Source: Lumbricus rubellus
Taxonomy: Eukaryota; Annelida; Clitellata; Crassiclitellata; Lumbricidae
Reading direction: 5' to 3'
Assembly (NCBI GenBank): GCA_945859605.1
Contig: OX243814.1
Span: 20,808,035-20,872,034, forward strand
Length of the DNA: 64,000 nt
The notes under the pieces were generated by a model that saw only the letters and a list, made by a program, of their open reading frames with translations, was not told where the DNA came from and ran no database searches. A program made the translations under genes and the position numbers. Below are positions 10,691-22,262 of the stretch, piece after piece. Positions within the stretch are counted from its first letter, which is position 1. Every line of letters begins with the position of its first letter.

Positions 10691-13284
10691 TAGTTTGAAG
10701 TTTAGAACAATTTATTACGATGTGTATATCCTACAGAAAGGCGTACAACAACGTTTAAAGTCTTTCCAATCATATTTTCAACAAATCTTAAGAGACATGA
10801 ATCAACTGAAATTGCAAAACAATGCAAATTAATAAAGCACAATGGAATTCATCACTTCAGTTTCCTTCGTCTAAGGTTAGCTTCAACACAAACTAATCTA
10901 CACCATAAAGGGGAGGAGTGTCTTTGTTGTGGGTTGGTGGTATTTGTAATTGGGTAATGTCAGTGTATTAATGCAAATTCTATCAAATTCCAATTGAACT
11001 GAAGTCTAAACCAAATTCTATAAAGTGCTGCAAAAGTACAAAAGCAAAGCAAATCAACTTCTAGTTTGCAAATCAGGTTTCTAAGTCTAAACATGTATTT
11101 AGACTCTAACTTTGTTGTTTACATTCATGAGCATTACATTCAAATACTACACTCATGTATGTACATACACTATATACATAGCACAAATATATACAAGTCA
11201 TCGACTGCATGATATAATAAACAGAGATTTAATAAGAAAATTTATGCAAAATTCATTTGATAAAAAGAAGAAATCCAAGTTCTATATTTGGTAAAAAAAT
11301 TCACCCACACAAAATAAAGACAACTGAACAAGAGATCAGATGGAGAAAAATTCATTTGTATCGGACTTGTATTATAAATATACATACATATATACATTGT
11401 CAATATACATATATATATATACATACATATATGGTAAGTTTTTAGTGCCGTTATGATAATGCATAATTTAATGACTGCACAGCATAAAATTGCAGTGATG
11501 CACAAGGCAATATTCAGTGCACAGAAAGTTATTAATGCTCAAATCTTTCTTATCATCAATTGATGCTTTCACTGATATATTACATAATTATGCAGGCAGT
11601 AGACAATTCATTTTCTCCATTTAATAAAAACTATCACCAATGGTCTGCTGAGAGGACAAGACAGAATAGATTTAAAGCAAGGTTGGAATGATAGCAAAGA
11701 CTGCGTGGACATACAGAAGAATTTACGCGATGTTACGTCTCTGAACTGCATGGCAACCGAACTTGAATCTCCATCAGATATCTCTGCACCATCTCTCTGA
11801 TGCAATGCACCACTCATGAAAAAGCCAATGCCCTGTGCTTAGCTTTCCAGCGGCTCTTTATACGGTGCAGTTGACGATTAAATGTATTATGATGAGTAGA
11901 ATTCCATCAATTGTTAAAGTAACACCTCGTATCACTTGTTAGACAACCATTCTTCTGCACCTTTGATAGGTTCTTAAATGGAGCTACATAAGAAATATAT
12001 AATTATATGCAAATGCACACACACACCCATCAATTGCTAAGTAAACTTTCAAATAGTTACTTACATTCACTGTTTTTACAATAAAACTTTTCAGGATAAC
12101 TTATGAGCAAAATAACACATTTTGTATCTTTAACAAGATCTCTTGATGTGTGGCTTATCTCTACTTTCTTCCCCTTGCTCCACTAGCAAGTAACCTCTAG
12201 GAGGAAGTAGGAAAGTCTTCAGTTCTGTGTGTGTGTCTCTCTCATTCTGAACATTTGCCACAAACAAAATGGCAATTAATACTTTTACTTACCATATTAA
12301 CATACACAATGTAGGATGCGCTACCACGTCTCTAGCAATCAAAGTGCTAAAGTGTTTTTTCCGTTTTACAGCACAGCAGAGAGATAATAAGTGTCATCTG
12401 ATATTGCACAATGTACATTACTTTGCTGTGCATCTTAACAATGAAACTGCAACAATGATAGGCTATCATCATCAAACTCAGTTCTAATCAAACTCAGTCC
12501 ACACATGGCAACTACTGCTAACAGAAAATAATAATAATTCTATTGCAGAACCAGCATCTAATAACAGCACTGTTGCCAACAAATGGTCCAGGTATGACTT
12601 ATATGTCACTACTTGCCATAACACCATATTTATAGAGATACGTTTTGCTTTTTCAAAGCAGTGCTTCTTCATCCACGATACAAATGTGTTCATTGCAATC
12701 TTCCACAGAATTGTCCGTGTCAAACAGACTAATCGTGACTTCAGCCTGCTCTTGTTTTTCTTAGGTTCAAGATTCAACCACAAAACACAGCAAAGAGAGA
12801 GTAAAACAAATACAAATTTAGAAATGTCATAGTAAAGAAACTCTGCATTTAGCGCTTTAAATACCAAGATCCAGCCACTCTGTGATTCAAAGACAAAAAC
12901 AATTCTGCCAGATATTGTTTTAATCGATATAAAAAAATGTATGAACCAAAAATAAAAATAAAATTGCAGGTTTCCCGGTAAATTAAAAGCTGCCAAATCA
13001 TTGCAATCATAAACAGAATTTGAAAATAAATTACAACCTATCTACAAAACCGGAAAATTGCAAAACCATATTACTGTATCAGCAAAAGTCTAGCAAACCA
13101 TACTGCGGAATTAGAAGTTAAACTGCAGCACGGTGACGACTGAAAACTGTTTAACAACACTGTTCATGTGCTGCAGAGTGATTGCAACACAAGGTCTGTC
13201 ACCATAGGGCACTAGATCACAAGCGGCGACGACGACGACGATATCAGAAACTATTAACAGCACTTAACTAAGACGCGGTCCTCG
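10691..13284. other. 3' flank of the FAM219-like gene, mostly without recognisable content
   Basis: AT-rich sequence that may include the 3' UTR of the minus-strand gene ending at 13285. A 170-codon minus frame (12484-12996) is hydrophobic at its N-terminal end and shows no motif I recognise; I treat it as a probable chance frame. Small ta and ata runs lie near 11400-11430. Confidence 0.4.
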
Positions 13285-13471
13285 TCACTGGATGCCACAG
13301 TTGACTTGAGCATTGCAACAGATACATCGCTCGTTTAAAGGTCGTGGCGGAATCAAGTCAAGGTCTTCATCATCGGGTTCTAGGTCAAGGTTATAGCCAT
13401 CTTTAATCAGCTGCTGTGTGATTTCCCGCTGAGCCTTTTTGGAAAGCTTCGGCATCGCAAATTCATCCTCG
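13285..13471 (-). CDS. FAM219-like gene, terminal coding exon
   Basis: Follows an acceptor TTCCACAG and encodes 61 residues plus TGA. It holds the PDDEDLDLIPP core and the CICC motif that identify the family. The upstream exon donates AG, which with the first C gives serine in DESEDEF. Confidence 0.9.
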
Positions 13472-16400
13472 CTGTGGAAGAAAATGCAACATCAGATTCA
13501 AGGCATAGAATCTATTATCACATGCATTTGCACCCAAAACAAAAACTTCAAGATACAAAGTTTAATGCAAAATCAAGTCAGCTAAAAGGCAAAATGGTAG
13601 GGGCAAAATGTAATGTGCTTTATTCTATTAACATGTTCAGAGATGTTTTGTTACAATTCATCAAGTCTAATTTCAGTTTCTAAAATCATCATGCCTTCTA
13701 CCAAGTTCATTTCACAAATAAAGTTTAACTTTGCCAGCTGCTGTTTGACTATTGATCTTCAACCAGTGTTTCGAATGATTGGTATTTATGATAAACTTGC
13801 CATATAATTTATCAATATTTGGTCAATATTCCTGAAGCTGTCTTGTTGAGATATAACCTAAATTTTAAGAAATTGCAGAGCCAATACAATATAATTTTTA
13901 TCTTCTATGGTGGCATTATTTTAAACTTAGATCTTGTACCAGAGTCCTCAGAGATCATACTGAAGAACATAAAGTACTAAACATTTGGTATTTCTGTGGG
14001 ATGATCACCTTTCAGAGGTTCCAGATTATCAACATAAGGCACAGGTACATGAGTGAGCTTAGAGTGTATCTAACTTTAATCGACTGATCTCTTACAGCAG
14101 CATACATAGTATTGCATTGCATATGTATCACTCTTTGTCTCATCTCATGTCTGCAGCCAGAGGTAAAAATTGTACATAAAAGGTAAACTAGAGTACCGAG
14201 TCTCACAACAATTTGAGTCTCTCGGTAAGTTCAATGTGTCTACTTTCGCAAGTGGTTGCAAAACAGAACCCCCAGAGAGACAACAGTCATGTACAGGTAT
14301 TTGGAAGATAATTATATCTGAAAACATTTGGTTACCTCTCATCCATGTCTATTATCACCAAAGGCTGCGTGTCAGAAGCTGACGAAACATCGGATTTAGA
14401 AGGAACAGAAAGCCTGTAACCAGAGATTTAAATTTAGACTCAACTTAAAATTTTATAAATTGTAAAAAAATGTTTATGAAAGAACTTGATGTCAACTAAC
14501 TTCTATAATTTCATTTCTTGTACTGTGTGATTTATTTCTCAAATGATGACGTTGAAACGGTTAAACAGTTACGTAATTTGGCTGAAACCTTGAAAGTATG
14601 AAGAAAAAGTAAGAGACATCAGACAAATATAAAGCTACATACAAAAAATAAAAACCCTTTAGATAAAACTAAATGAAGAATTAAAAAAACAAGATTTTTC
14701 TTTAGAAAAAAATAAAAAGGAGAAAATATTTTAAACAACTATGGTTACAATAATAACAATAAAGATCATCAATATAAAAGTTACCTGTTTCTGGATAGGA
14801 CAGTGTGCCTTGGTTGCTGTGACACAACACCTGAACTGAGTTTCCGCAATGCACTTTTTTGCTTATCTAAAGTCAGAAAAGACAAAAACATCCTTTTTAT
14901 CAGTACGGTGTTCACATGAAACATGGTGAAAGAGTGAAAGACCTGAAATTCTCAGATAAAAAACTAGACTTATGCCCCACATATCCGCTATACTGATCTC
15001 ATTCTCTGTTGATGACATTCAAACAGACACATATGAACTGATGAGTATGCTGCTGCTGAGTTCTTTGCAATTTGGTTTAGACTTCAGTTCAATTGGAATT
15101 TGCCACTCAACGATAATAAGATGAGTCAGGTGGTTTCATGCTTTTGTAACAGACAAATATGTGTGGGCAACTTGTCCAGAGTCGCTATGCAGTGGCTTGA
15201 GATTCAAATCTGCCAATTGAATTTTACATATAAAGTGGATGAAGAGAGACTTTGGAGAGGGAAAAACATATGTAGAATGCCTATTATACTAATAAAGTTT
15301 TGCACGCAACTAAAATGACAACATAAAACAAAAACCTTGATTAAAAATATTAAGCTCCAAACAATTAAAACTATAAGATAAAGACATGTCCCTTGCTTTG
15401 TCTCGTACATTCTATTCTCAGGATATCTCACTCACAAAATAATTCAACATTTTTAGATCAAGAATATTTTCTACTTCTGACCACAATTGCTCTTAGTTAT
15501 AGTGTAGCAGCCTCAGAACACAATGTTTTGATGAAAGAATCTAGACAATTGATACCTGGCTTCTTATGCAGTTCAACGGATTGTTTAAGGCCTTTTGATG
15601 AATTGGGATCCGATCTGCCAGAGTTCTCGCTATGAATCTACAAATGACCACAAAGTTTTAGAATCTCTTCCAAACTCACCCCAAGTCCAGCAAACCAAAT
15701 CACCAGTGACCATTATAGTAATCACACACAAAATGAAGAAATGAGTCTCACAGTGAGAGCAGATGTTGTTCTATGCCAGTTGCTGTAGGCAAACCATGAA
15801 CTGACCTGACCCAAATCCTCAGGTCATTGTAAAAAAGTTTGAAAAAATCTGGCATTTATGTTCAATGCTCTGCATTGCATTTGAACTGATAATTACATTA
15901 ATTATTTTACCTCAAATTATCAGAATACCTACAGGGTGCGCCAAAAAAAAAGACCCCCCCCTAAGATTTTTGCCAATATCTTGACCAAAAGTAAGAATTT
16001 TGAGATGAGATTTTACTGTCTTAAAGACAATTCATATTTACACATGATGGCCAGATTTCATAAAAATATTTCAAACAGAACAAAAATTATGCCACTTTTA
16101 GGGAGGTCACCCACCGTTTTTTGACGATTCAAAAACGCGACGCAACAAAAAGTAATAAAAATTCAATCTAATTATTCTGGCCAATATCTTGGCCAGAAGT
16201 AAGAATATCGTAATGAAATTTTACACGCTTAACCTTTTCGTTACTGCCCCCAGTGGGAACCGCCGTACTAACGCCATAGAGATGCATTTATATTAATTAC
16301 TAGCTGGGGTAACCGGCGTTGCCCGGGAAATTTAGGAATAGACCCGCTCAGGCCACAACCAAACCACACCCCACCTCCACCCAACCCCGTACAGCACCCC

Positions 16401-19400
16401 TTCCATCCGTTCCCGCTTCACCCCTCCACCCCATCCTCACCACACCCCCACCTCCACCCCAAAACCCCCACCCCACCCCGTACACCCACACCTCCACCCG
16501 CCCCCGCTTCACACCTCCACCCCTCCACCTCACCCACCCCCACCCTCACCACACCCCGTTCACCCGCCCCATGCCACTCATTTCACCCACCCACACCACA
16601 CCTCCACCCCACCTTGTACACCCCACCCCCTTCCATCCATTATTTATATGTATTTATTTATATGTATTTATATTAATTATTATTATTATTATATTATTAA
16701 GATTTTTTATTTTTTTAAAATTTTATCTGAATATTTTATATATACATCGTATATATTAGCCAATATATATATTATATATAAATATATTATGTATTATGTG
16801 TTTTTATTTATATGTATTTATTTATTTATTTATATGCATAATTATATGCCACCGTAGAGATGTATTTTTTACCATAGATATGTATTTTTTTTAGCATAGA
16901 CATGTATTTCTTTATAAAGTGCACTTGTTGACAACCAACGACATCTCTACACACTGCTAAGGGGTCTTCACACAGTACTAGGAACACATTATAACTCATT
17001 CCTTATATCCCGGCGCCGCGCCGGTATACGTACGGCGGCATGTTTTAATATCCCGGCGCGGCGCCGGGATACGAGGCGAAAAGGTTAAAGACAATTCATA
17101 TCTGCATATGATAGTCAGATTTCATCAAAATATTTCAAACACAACAAAAGTTATACCACTTTTAGTAAGGCCACCCCCCAATTTTTGACAATTCAAAGAC
17201 GTAACGCAGCAAAAACACGATTTTATTAAGTCTCATCTCAAATAATTATTATAAAATAGCCTTGATATTGACAGATGATCATTATTATTACTATTTAAAA
17301 AATAAACAGGGTACCAGCGTAGCTGCACGTCACTGAGAAGTCACATAGCAAGATGACAATGAAATTCTTAAAATTAGAAATAACAAGGAATCTGTCAGAT
17401 AGTCAACAGGTCCATGAAGAACTCTGCATAGAGACTCAAAATAAGTTTTGGCACGGGTGGTGGGCACATTGAACACAAGTTGTGAAGCACTACCAAGTTC
17501 ATTTGACAACAGTTATTTGTGATGAGACTTAAAAATCGTGTTTTTTTCACTTTTTGTTGCATTTCGTTTTTGAAACGTCAAAAAACGGTGGGTGGTCTCA
17601 CTAAAAGTGGCATAACTTTTGTTCAGTTTTAAATATTGGGATGAAATCCGGCCACCATTTGTAGATATGAATTGTCTATAAGACTGTAAAATTTCATTAC
17701 GAAATTTTTATTTTTGGCCAAGATATTCGCAAAAAACCTTAAAAAAACTGCGTTTCGTTTTTGAAACGTCAAAAAACGGGGGGGTCACCTCCTTAAAAGT
17801 GGCATAACTTTTGCTCTGTTTGAAATATTTTGATAAAATCTGGCCATCATATGTAAATATAAATTGTCTATAAGCCTGTAAAATTTCATTTGAAAATTCT
17901 TAATTTTGGCCAAGATATTGGCAAAAAACCTAGGGGGGTCTTTTTTTTTGGCGCACCCTGTACAGTGTGTATGCTGACATCCAACCTTCTTCATCCAAGC
18001 AACTACTTAAATTGACCAAACAGAATCAATTAAAGTTTGCAACTGACCACTAAGACAAACAATCCCATTTCAAAATCAAATCTAATGACAACCAACAGGA
18101 ATCAAGTTAAATGACAAGCAAACATGTTTAACAAAACTGATGCTTTACATCTAGACTTTAAGTTGATCACCAGCACTGCTCTACCAACCACCAACCCAAA
18201 GTTACTCCACCAAGTAAGATTAATCCATGATTGACAACATCTTGACCTGTGTGTCTTTCTTAAGTTCTCATAACTATGCAGCATTGCAGCTCTAGGGGGT
18301 ACAATGGTCGGACACATCAAACACATTATAACCAACCAGGCTGCAATCATGAAGATAACAGTATGTCAACAATCATAATTACGTCTGACGAAGTCTTATT
18401 ATGAAGACCTGAAACTTCAAGACCTTGACCAAGACTCTGAACCTCAAGATCAAGATCTTTGGTCTCAAAACCAGGACTTTAAAACTAAAAAAGGTCAAGA
18501 CCAAGACTTCAAGAAATGGACAACCTGCCATAAATCATGAGTAGTTTAGTTTAATATTCAAGCAAAACTTACAACAAAAATAGTAATAATTCACCATCTT
18601 TCCATTTAACTTACTTGCTTTATTGAATTGCTTAAGCTGAGTGTAATACAGGTACTGCTTCCAATACTAAGACCGGAAAAAATAATGCTGTGTTTCCGGT
18701 AACCCGACCGACTCACTTTTATTACCGTGACTCAAACATTTTTGTTAAAAGTTTTTTTACTTAAAATTTTCTAAATTTAAATTTAAAAAAATTTAAATTT
18801 AAAAAAGCAGCAGCAGCAGCAGTGGCATTCAACGGCACTTTCCTGCACTGGACCTCAACGATGAATAGGTGTCGCTCCATACGTTTTATTCTTTCATTAA
18901 TTAATGTTTAAGTCCGATTTTTTTAAAATAATAATAGGAGCCTTCTGGTCTTTCTTGCATAGACGGCAAGAGACCTGATGGAGCCACACTGATCCCCTGG
19001 GCAGCAGGCAAACATCTGGCCTGGGATGCCACGGTGGTCCACATCTGCGCGGCATCCTACATCGCTCACACAGCGAATGCGGCGGGAGCTGCCGTGGAAC
19101 AAGCCGCCGTACGTAAAATTGAAAAGTACGTGGGGCTGCCATCATCACATCTTTGTTCCCATTGCCCTGGAAAAACTGGAGCCCATCAACTCTGACGCGG
19201 TCTGCTTCATCTGCAAGGTTGGTTAGCGTCTCTCGGTCGTTTCTGGATAGCCGCGAGAAGCGACCTTTCTCTTCCAGGGCATTTCCATCTGTCTGCAGCG
19301 CTACAATGCTTTTCGTGGTACTTTTAATATTGTTGCGGAGGACGAGGCCTGATTTTCTAGACATTGTACAACAGCTCAAGCATAATTTTTTTAAATCCCG

Positions 19401-19765
19401 AGAGACCCTAGATAACTCGGGTAAAAAACCAAAACATATAAATAATGGTAAACACGCACACTGAGTCCCCGTACTCCAAACAATATGGCTGCCAACGAAT
19501 GCCGTAAAATTAGAACGCGACCGATCGACGACATCGCAACATGTATCTCAACATGCAAAGCGTGAGGGTCGGTTAGGGCTCAGGTTAGGCGCCGTGAGGG
19601 TCGGTTAGGGTTAGTTTTAGGGTTAGTGCAGTCATTCTGCTGAAATTGAAGCGTCCTTTAATTTTCGCGGAAATATTAGGCCGTATGTCGGGCCGCTCTG
19701 TTATGCACGCATCTACGGTGGCCATATTGTTTGGAGTACGGGGACTCAGTGTGCGTGTTTACCTA

Positions 19766-19827
<62 letters not shown>

Positions 19828-19944
19828 CTCTGCTGTTACAACGTCCTCAGTCGTTGAATGGAGTTGACAGCTGTTGGCCATTTCCTTCGTCTTTCCCGGT
19901 TTCTGTTGATCGCTGTCGAAACCGCTGTCCTCCACACAATCCAT
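13285..19944 (-). CDS. FAM219-like protein (five exons)
   Basis: Coding exons in transcript order: 19828-19944, 18615-18636, 14785-14866, 14336-14413, 13285-13471. They sum to 486 bases: 161 residues and a TGA stop. Splice phases agree at every junction. The diagnostic part is the last exon: MPKLSKKAQREITQQLIKDG, then a GYNLD...PDDEDLDLIPPRP core and a cysteine-rich end ERCICC...GIQ. This matches the conserved C-terminus of vertebrate FAM219A/B (GYxLDxxPDDEDLDLIPPK, CxCC near the end). PLVIIDMDESEDEF before it corresponds to their acidic middle. The family's biochemical function is not known to me; the cysteine cluster could be lipidated, which is speculation. Exons 3-5 are firm. Exon 1 (starts MDCVEDSGFD) and the 22-base exon 2 rest on splice signals and phase only. 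Confidence 0.85.
14336..14413 (-). CDS. FAM219-like gene, exon 4
   Basis: 78 bases between a GTTACAG acceptor and a GTAACC donor. Only one frame is open; it reads LSVPSKSDVSSASDTQ then PLVIIDMDE. It matches the serine-rich region and the PLVxxD stretch ahead of the acidic patch in the family. Confidence 0.8.
14785..14866 (-). CDS. FAM219-like gene, exon 3
   Basis: 82 bases between a GACTTTAG acceptor and a GTAACT donor. It encodes KQKSALRKLSSGVVSQQPRH then TVLSRN. It is basic and serine-rich, like the KQRELARKGSLKNG region of vertebrate members. Confidence 0.75.
15932..17960. mobile_element. Fold-back repeat element with mirrored ends, host of a nested insertion
   Basis: The left end cagggtgcgccaaaaaaaaa at 15932 is mirrored by the right end ending tttggcgcaccctg at 17960, with TA on both sides. 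Each arm carries about two monomers of roughly 200 bases built from gccaatatcttggcc, taagaattt, gataatt-like and gtggcataactttt-type words. The arms run in opposite orientation around a centre near 17300-17500. No coding capacity. It lies in intron 2 of the FAM219-like gene. Confidence 0.8.
16234..17084. mobile_element. piggyBac-type non-autonomous element, nested
   Basis: Flanked by TTAA at 16230-16233 and 17085-17088. The ends are CCTTTTCG and its complement CGAAAAGG. Removing it and one TTAA rejoins attttacacgc-TTAA-agacaattcata, which matches the uninterrupted neighbouring monomer (attttactgtcttaaagacaattcata near 16010-16035). The inside holds a C-rich stretch (16360-16640), an A/T-rich stretch (16640-16900) and a GC-rich perfect 17-base hairpin (17006-17022 with 17055-17071). 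No transposase is present. Confidence 0.85.
18615..18636 (-). CDS. FAM219-like gene, putative 22-base microexon 2
   Basis: Lies between a TTACACTCAG acceptor and a strong GTAAGT donor. It encodes LKQFNKA plus the first base of an asparagine codon. Its phases (0 in, 1 out) are exactly what is needed to join exon 1 to exon 3. No other support. Confidence 0.55.
18690..18810. repeat. TTTCCGGTAACCCGACCGAC repeat, copy 1
   Basis: Starts gtgtttccggtaacccgacc and runs into an aaatttaaa palindromic tract. The same start occurs at 37463 and, inverted, at about 37853. Confidence 0.65.
18955..19378 (+). pseudogene. Retroelement C-terminal coding remnant
   Basis: In changing plus-strand frames it reads RPDGATLIPWAAGKHLAWDA, then TVVHICAASYIAHTANAAGA, AVRKIEKY, IFVPIALEKLEPINSDAV and a short tail. 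This pattern (DGxTLIPW, WDxTVxxT, VAIETLGP) is common at the C-terminus of reverse-transcriptase proteins in invertebrate genomes. I recognise the pattern but not a named family. It is frameshifted and truncated at its 5' side and lies in intron 1 of the FAM219-like gene. Confidence 0.7.
19447..19763. mobile_element. MITE with perfect 43-base terminal inverted repeats
   Basis: 19447-19489 and 19721-19763 are exact inverted copies (ggtaaacacgcacactgagt...). Identical 8-base flanks TAAATAAT lie immediately outside both ends and form a target duplication. The inside contains two gtgagggtcggttaggg units like those in the element at 3989-4231. Eight bases fits hAT-type insertion, though the ends do not start CAG. 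It sits just inside intron 1 of the FAM219-like gene. Confidence 0.9.
19764..19827. repeat. (AAT)n microsatellite next to a splice donor
   Basis: More than 18 triplets, continuing directly from the right target duplication of the neighbouring MITE into the donor of FAM219 exon 1, which on the minus strand reads GAG|GTATTATTATT. Confidence 0.9.
19828..19944 (-). CDS. FAM219-like gene, putative first coding exon
   Basis: ATG at 19944 begins MDCVEDSGFDSDQQKPGKTK; 39 codons end at a GTATTA donor in phase 0. The acidic start loosely resembles the N-terminus of vertebrate FAM219A. The frame is also open a little upstream, but this is the first ATG in it. Support is splice phase and reading frame only. 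Confidence 0.6.
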
Positions 19945-21835
19945 CGACGACAAGATGCCTTCGTTACCCAAGTATATAACAACGCTAATAAATAGCCGAC
20001 AATTTAAGACAAAACAACTAAATACTTAAACACCGGCGTATGAGGACATTTTTTATTTGGCCTCGATAAACAGTCTCAGAATACACATCCGGTGTCACGA
20101 TCGTCTGTTGCACTCCACGTAAACTGTATAATGTTTCTTTCAATGCTTCGTTTTATCCATTGTTTCGATTTTTTAGGCCTATACCCGAAAAGTCACACAT
20201 GAATGAAAATCTGAAGCATAGGAATTAGGAAACTGTTTTAGCAAAGTAACCACTCTAGATTTTCATTCGTTAACATTGCATACTAGGCCTAATACGATGT
20301 ACATTTTTGCTACAAATAGACGAATATAATAATAGTAGGCCTAATTAATATTAATATAAATCTTAGTCAAAGCTATAGGCTAGGCATAATAGAATCTCCT
20401 AAATTACTACAGAGTAGCTCTGTAGCCATATGCCCATAGACCCATTTAATTTTCATAAGGTAGGCTAAGCCTATAGGCCTACGTGCGTCTTTACGGGTGT
20501 GCCATCTTGGTCCATTCTCCATTGCTCACTTTATTCCTTTAACACAATAATGAACTAAAAGTATGATTTAGATTAACTCAAAAACGTTCATATTTTTCTT
20601 TTCACGATGGGAGCTATACGTGGAAAAAATACTGACATTATTTTCAGGGTCATTCAAGGTCATTTCAAGGCTACCAAAAATGAAACAAGTACCGGTACAT
20701 AGGCCTATGTCAGAAAATGAAGCCGGTCGATTCTTTCTCATGTTTCTCGAAAACTGGAAATAGAAAGAATAAACATAATTGCAATATTTGACAGAGCTGA
20801 GACCATTTTCCCAGATTTTCTCTAAAATTTACCATTTCGACCTCTGACTCCAAAGTGTTAAAGTGACCTTGTCTTACATTCAGTGTGTCAAAGTGACCAA
20901 GATACTTTGGTTAGTACTCAATACTCATGTCTCCGAACTATATTTTTTCTCTAATAATTTGTCACTTTCACAACCTCATTTTATTTTGAAAGATGAACAT
21001 GCACACCTACATTAACAAACAAAACTTAGTTATTTTTGTAAAGTAACTGTATTAAGTTAGGCCTACTTTTTCTCAACTAGAAATGTTTGCAGATGACTAT
21101 AGTTACATTTTACTTTTTGTTACTTTTTAGTTTTTTTGGTACGTAGTGTGGAAAGTAATCATCCAACACTGCATATGTTTAGAGAAGTATGAAAATTGAG
21201 AATTGTAGAAAAATAACTAAGGAGTCACACGTTGAAAAATGTGGAGTTAGGGCTGCAATTAAGACTTTACTATGGGGGCTTCTTAGAAAGATGGGGTCTT
21301 TAAGCCCCTAACCCCAGCCATTCTCACCCGGTTTAGAGCCCACACGGGTTCCATCTATATTAACCATTGAAATGCTGCAAGGGTAATAATGCATCCTAGC
21401 ATGATTTGAGTATCTAGTCTCTACAGTGTTCTTCCAACAATCTTGTATTATACGATGCTACAGCTAAGTTCAATATGCTGATTCAACCCACCCATGACCT
21501 GTTACAACATACGCCTAATACTAAGACTAATACCAGTACTACTAAGTCGAATTTTCCTATCATGATTATTCCAAATATTATATTACAAGTTCTCGAGCAT
21601 TTACGTTTCCTGTAATTGACCACAGATTCTTAAACCACACATTCCCAAAAAACCTTTGCTTTGCAGTAATTCTTTTATGCATGTCTCACAGCACTCGTGA
21701 ATAAGTTGGTGCCCTGTGCCTGGCTCTCGAGTGGCACTGTAAAAGTTTGGAACTACAACTGTGATTTATATGACCAAAAAATATCGTCATGGATTGAGTC
21801 TTCGAAAGTTCAAATTGTGGATTCTCAAACTTCCC
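19945..21835. other. Upstream region of the FAM219-like gene
   Basis: No gene. It would contain the promoter. aggcct palindromes are frequent between 20175 and 21065. Confidence 0.35.
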
Positions 21836-21930
21836 ACACACACACACACACGCATGCACACACACACATGCATGCACACACACACACACACGCATGCACA
21901 CACACACAAACGCACACAAACGCACACAAT
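21836..21930. repeat. (CA)n microsatellite with catgca interruptions
   Basis: Long acacac tract broken by gcatgcaca and by caaacgcacac at the right end. Confidence 0.9.
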
Positions 21931-22049
21931 TATGTAATGGATCTTGGTACCATAGGAGTAACCATTAACTAGTGCCAGAGAGGTTTTCAGATAGAACCAG
22001 ACAAAGGATTCCCATTAAAAGTTGACAGATGGAGTGGGTGTTTCGAACC

Positions 22050-22262
22050 ATGCCATCATGACATGATCATGACATCATGACATGATCATGCCATCATGAC
22101 ATGATCATGACATCATGACATGTATGTATGTATATGAACATTTATATAGCGCCTTATAATAACCTCACGAAGGCGCTTAACGTAGCTACCAGACAGTTAA
22201 ATGATCATGACATGATCATGCCATCATGACATGATCATGCCATCATGACATGATCATGACAG
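22050..22262. repeat. Palindromic 19-base minisatellite split by an insertion
   Basis: Units alternate atgccatcatgacatgatc and atgacatcatgacatgatc. Nearly four copies lie at 22050-22122 and about three more at 22200-22262. Between them is an unrelated stretch starting tatgtatgtatatg and including tttatatagcgcc ... gaaggcgct, the head of the SINE-like family seen elsewhere here. Confidence 0.85.

Noticed and set aside
16319..16759. 146-codon proline/threonine-rich open frame
   Set aside because: It lies in a C-rich low-complexity part of the piggyBac-type insertion; composition alone explains it.
19646..19971. Frames with long asparagine or leucine runs
   Set aside because: They are translations of the (AAT)n repeat; only the part from 19828 to 19944 on the minus strand is kept as a putative exon.
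21686..21972. Histidine- or cysteine/valine-rich frames
   Set aside because: Translations of the (CA)n microsatellite on both strands.
22050..22262. CRISPR-like array
   Set aside because: Units are directly adjacent without unique spacers and this is animal DNA; it is a minisatellite.
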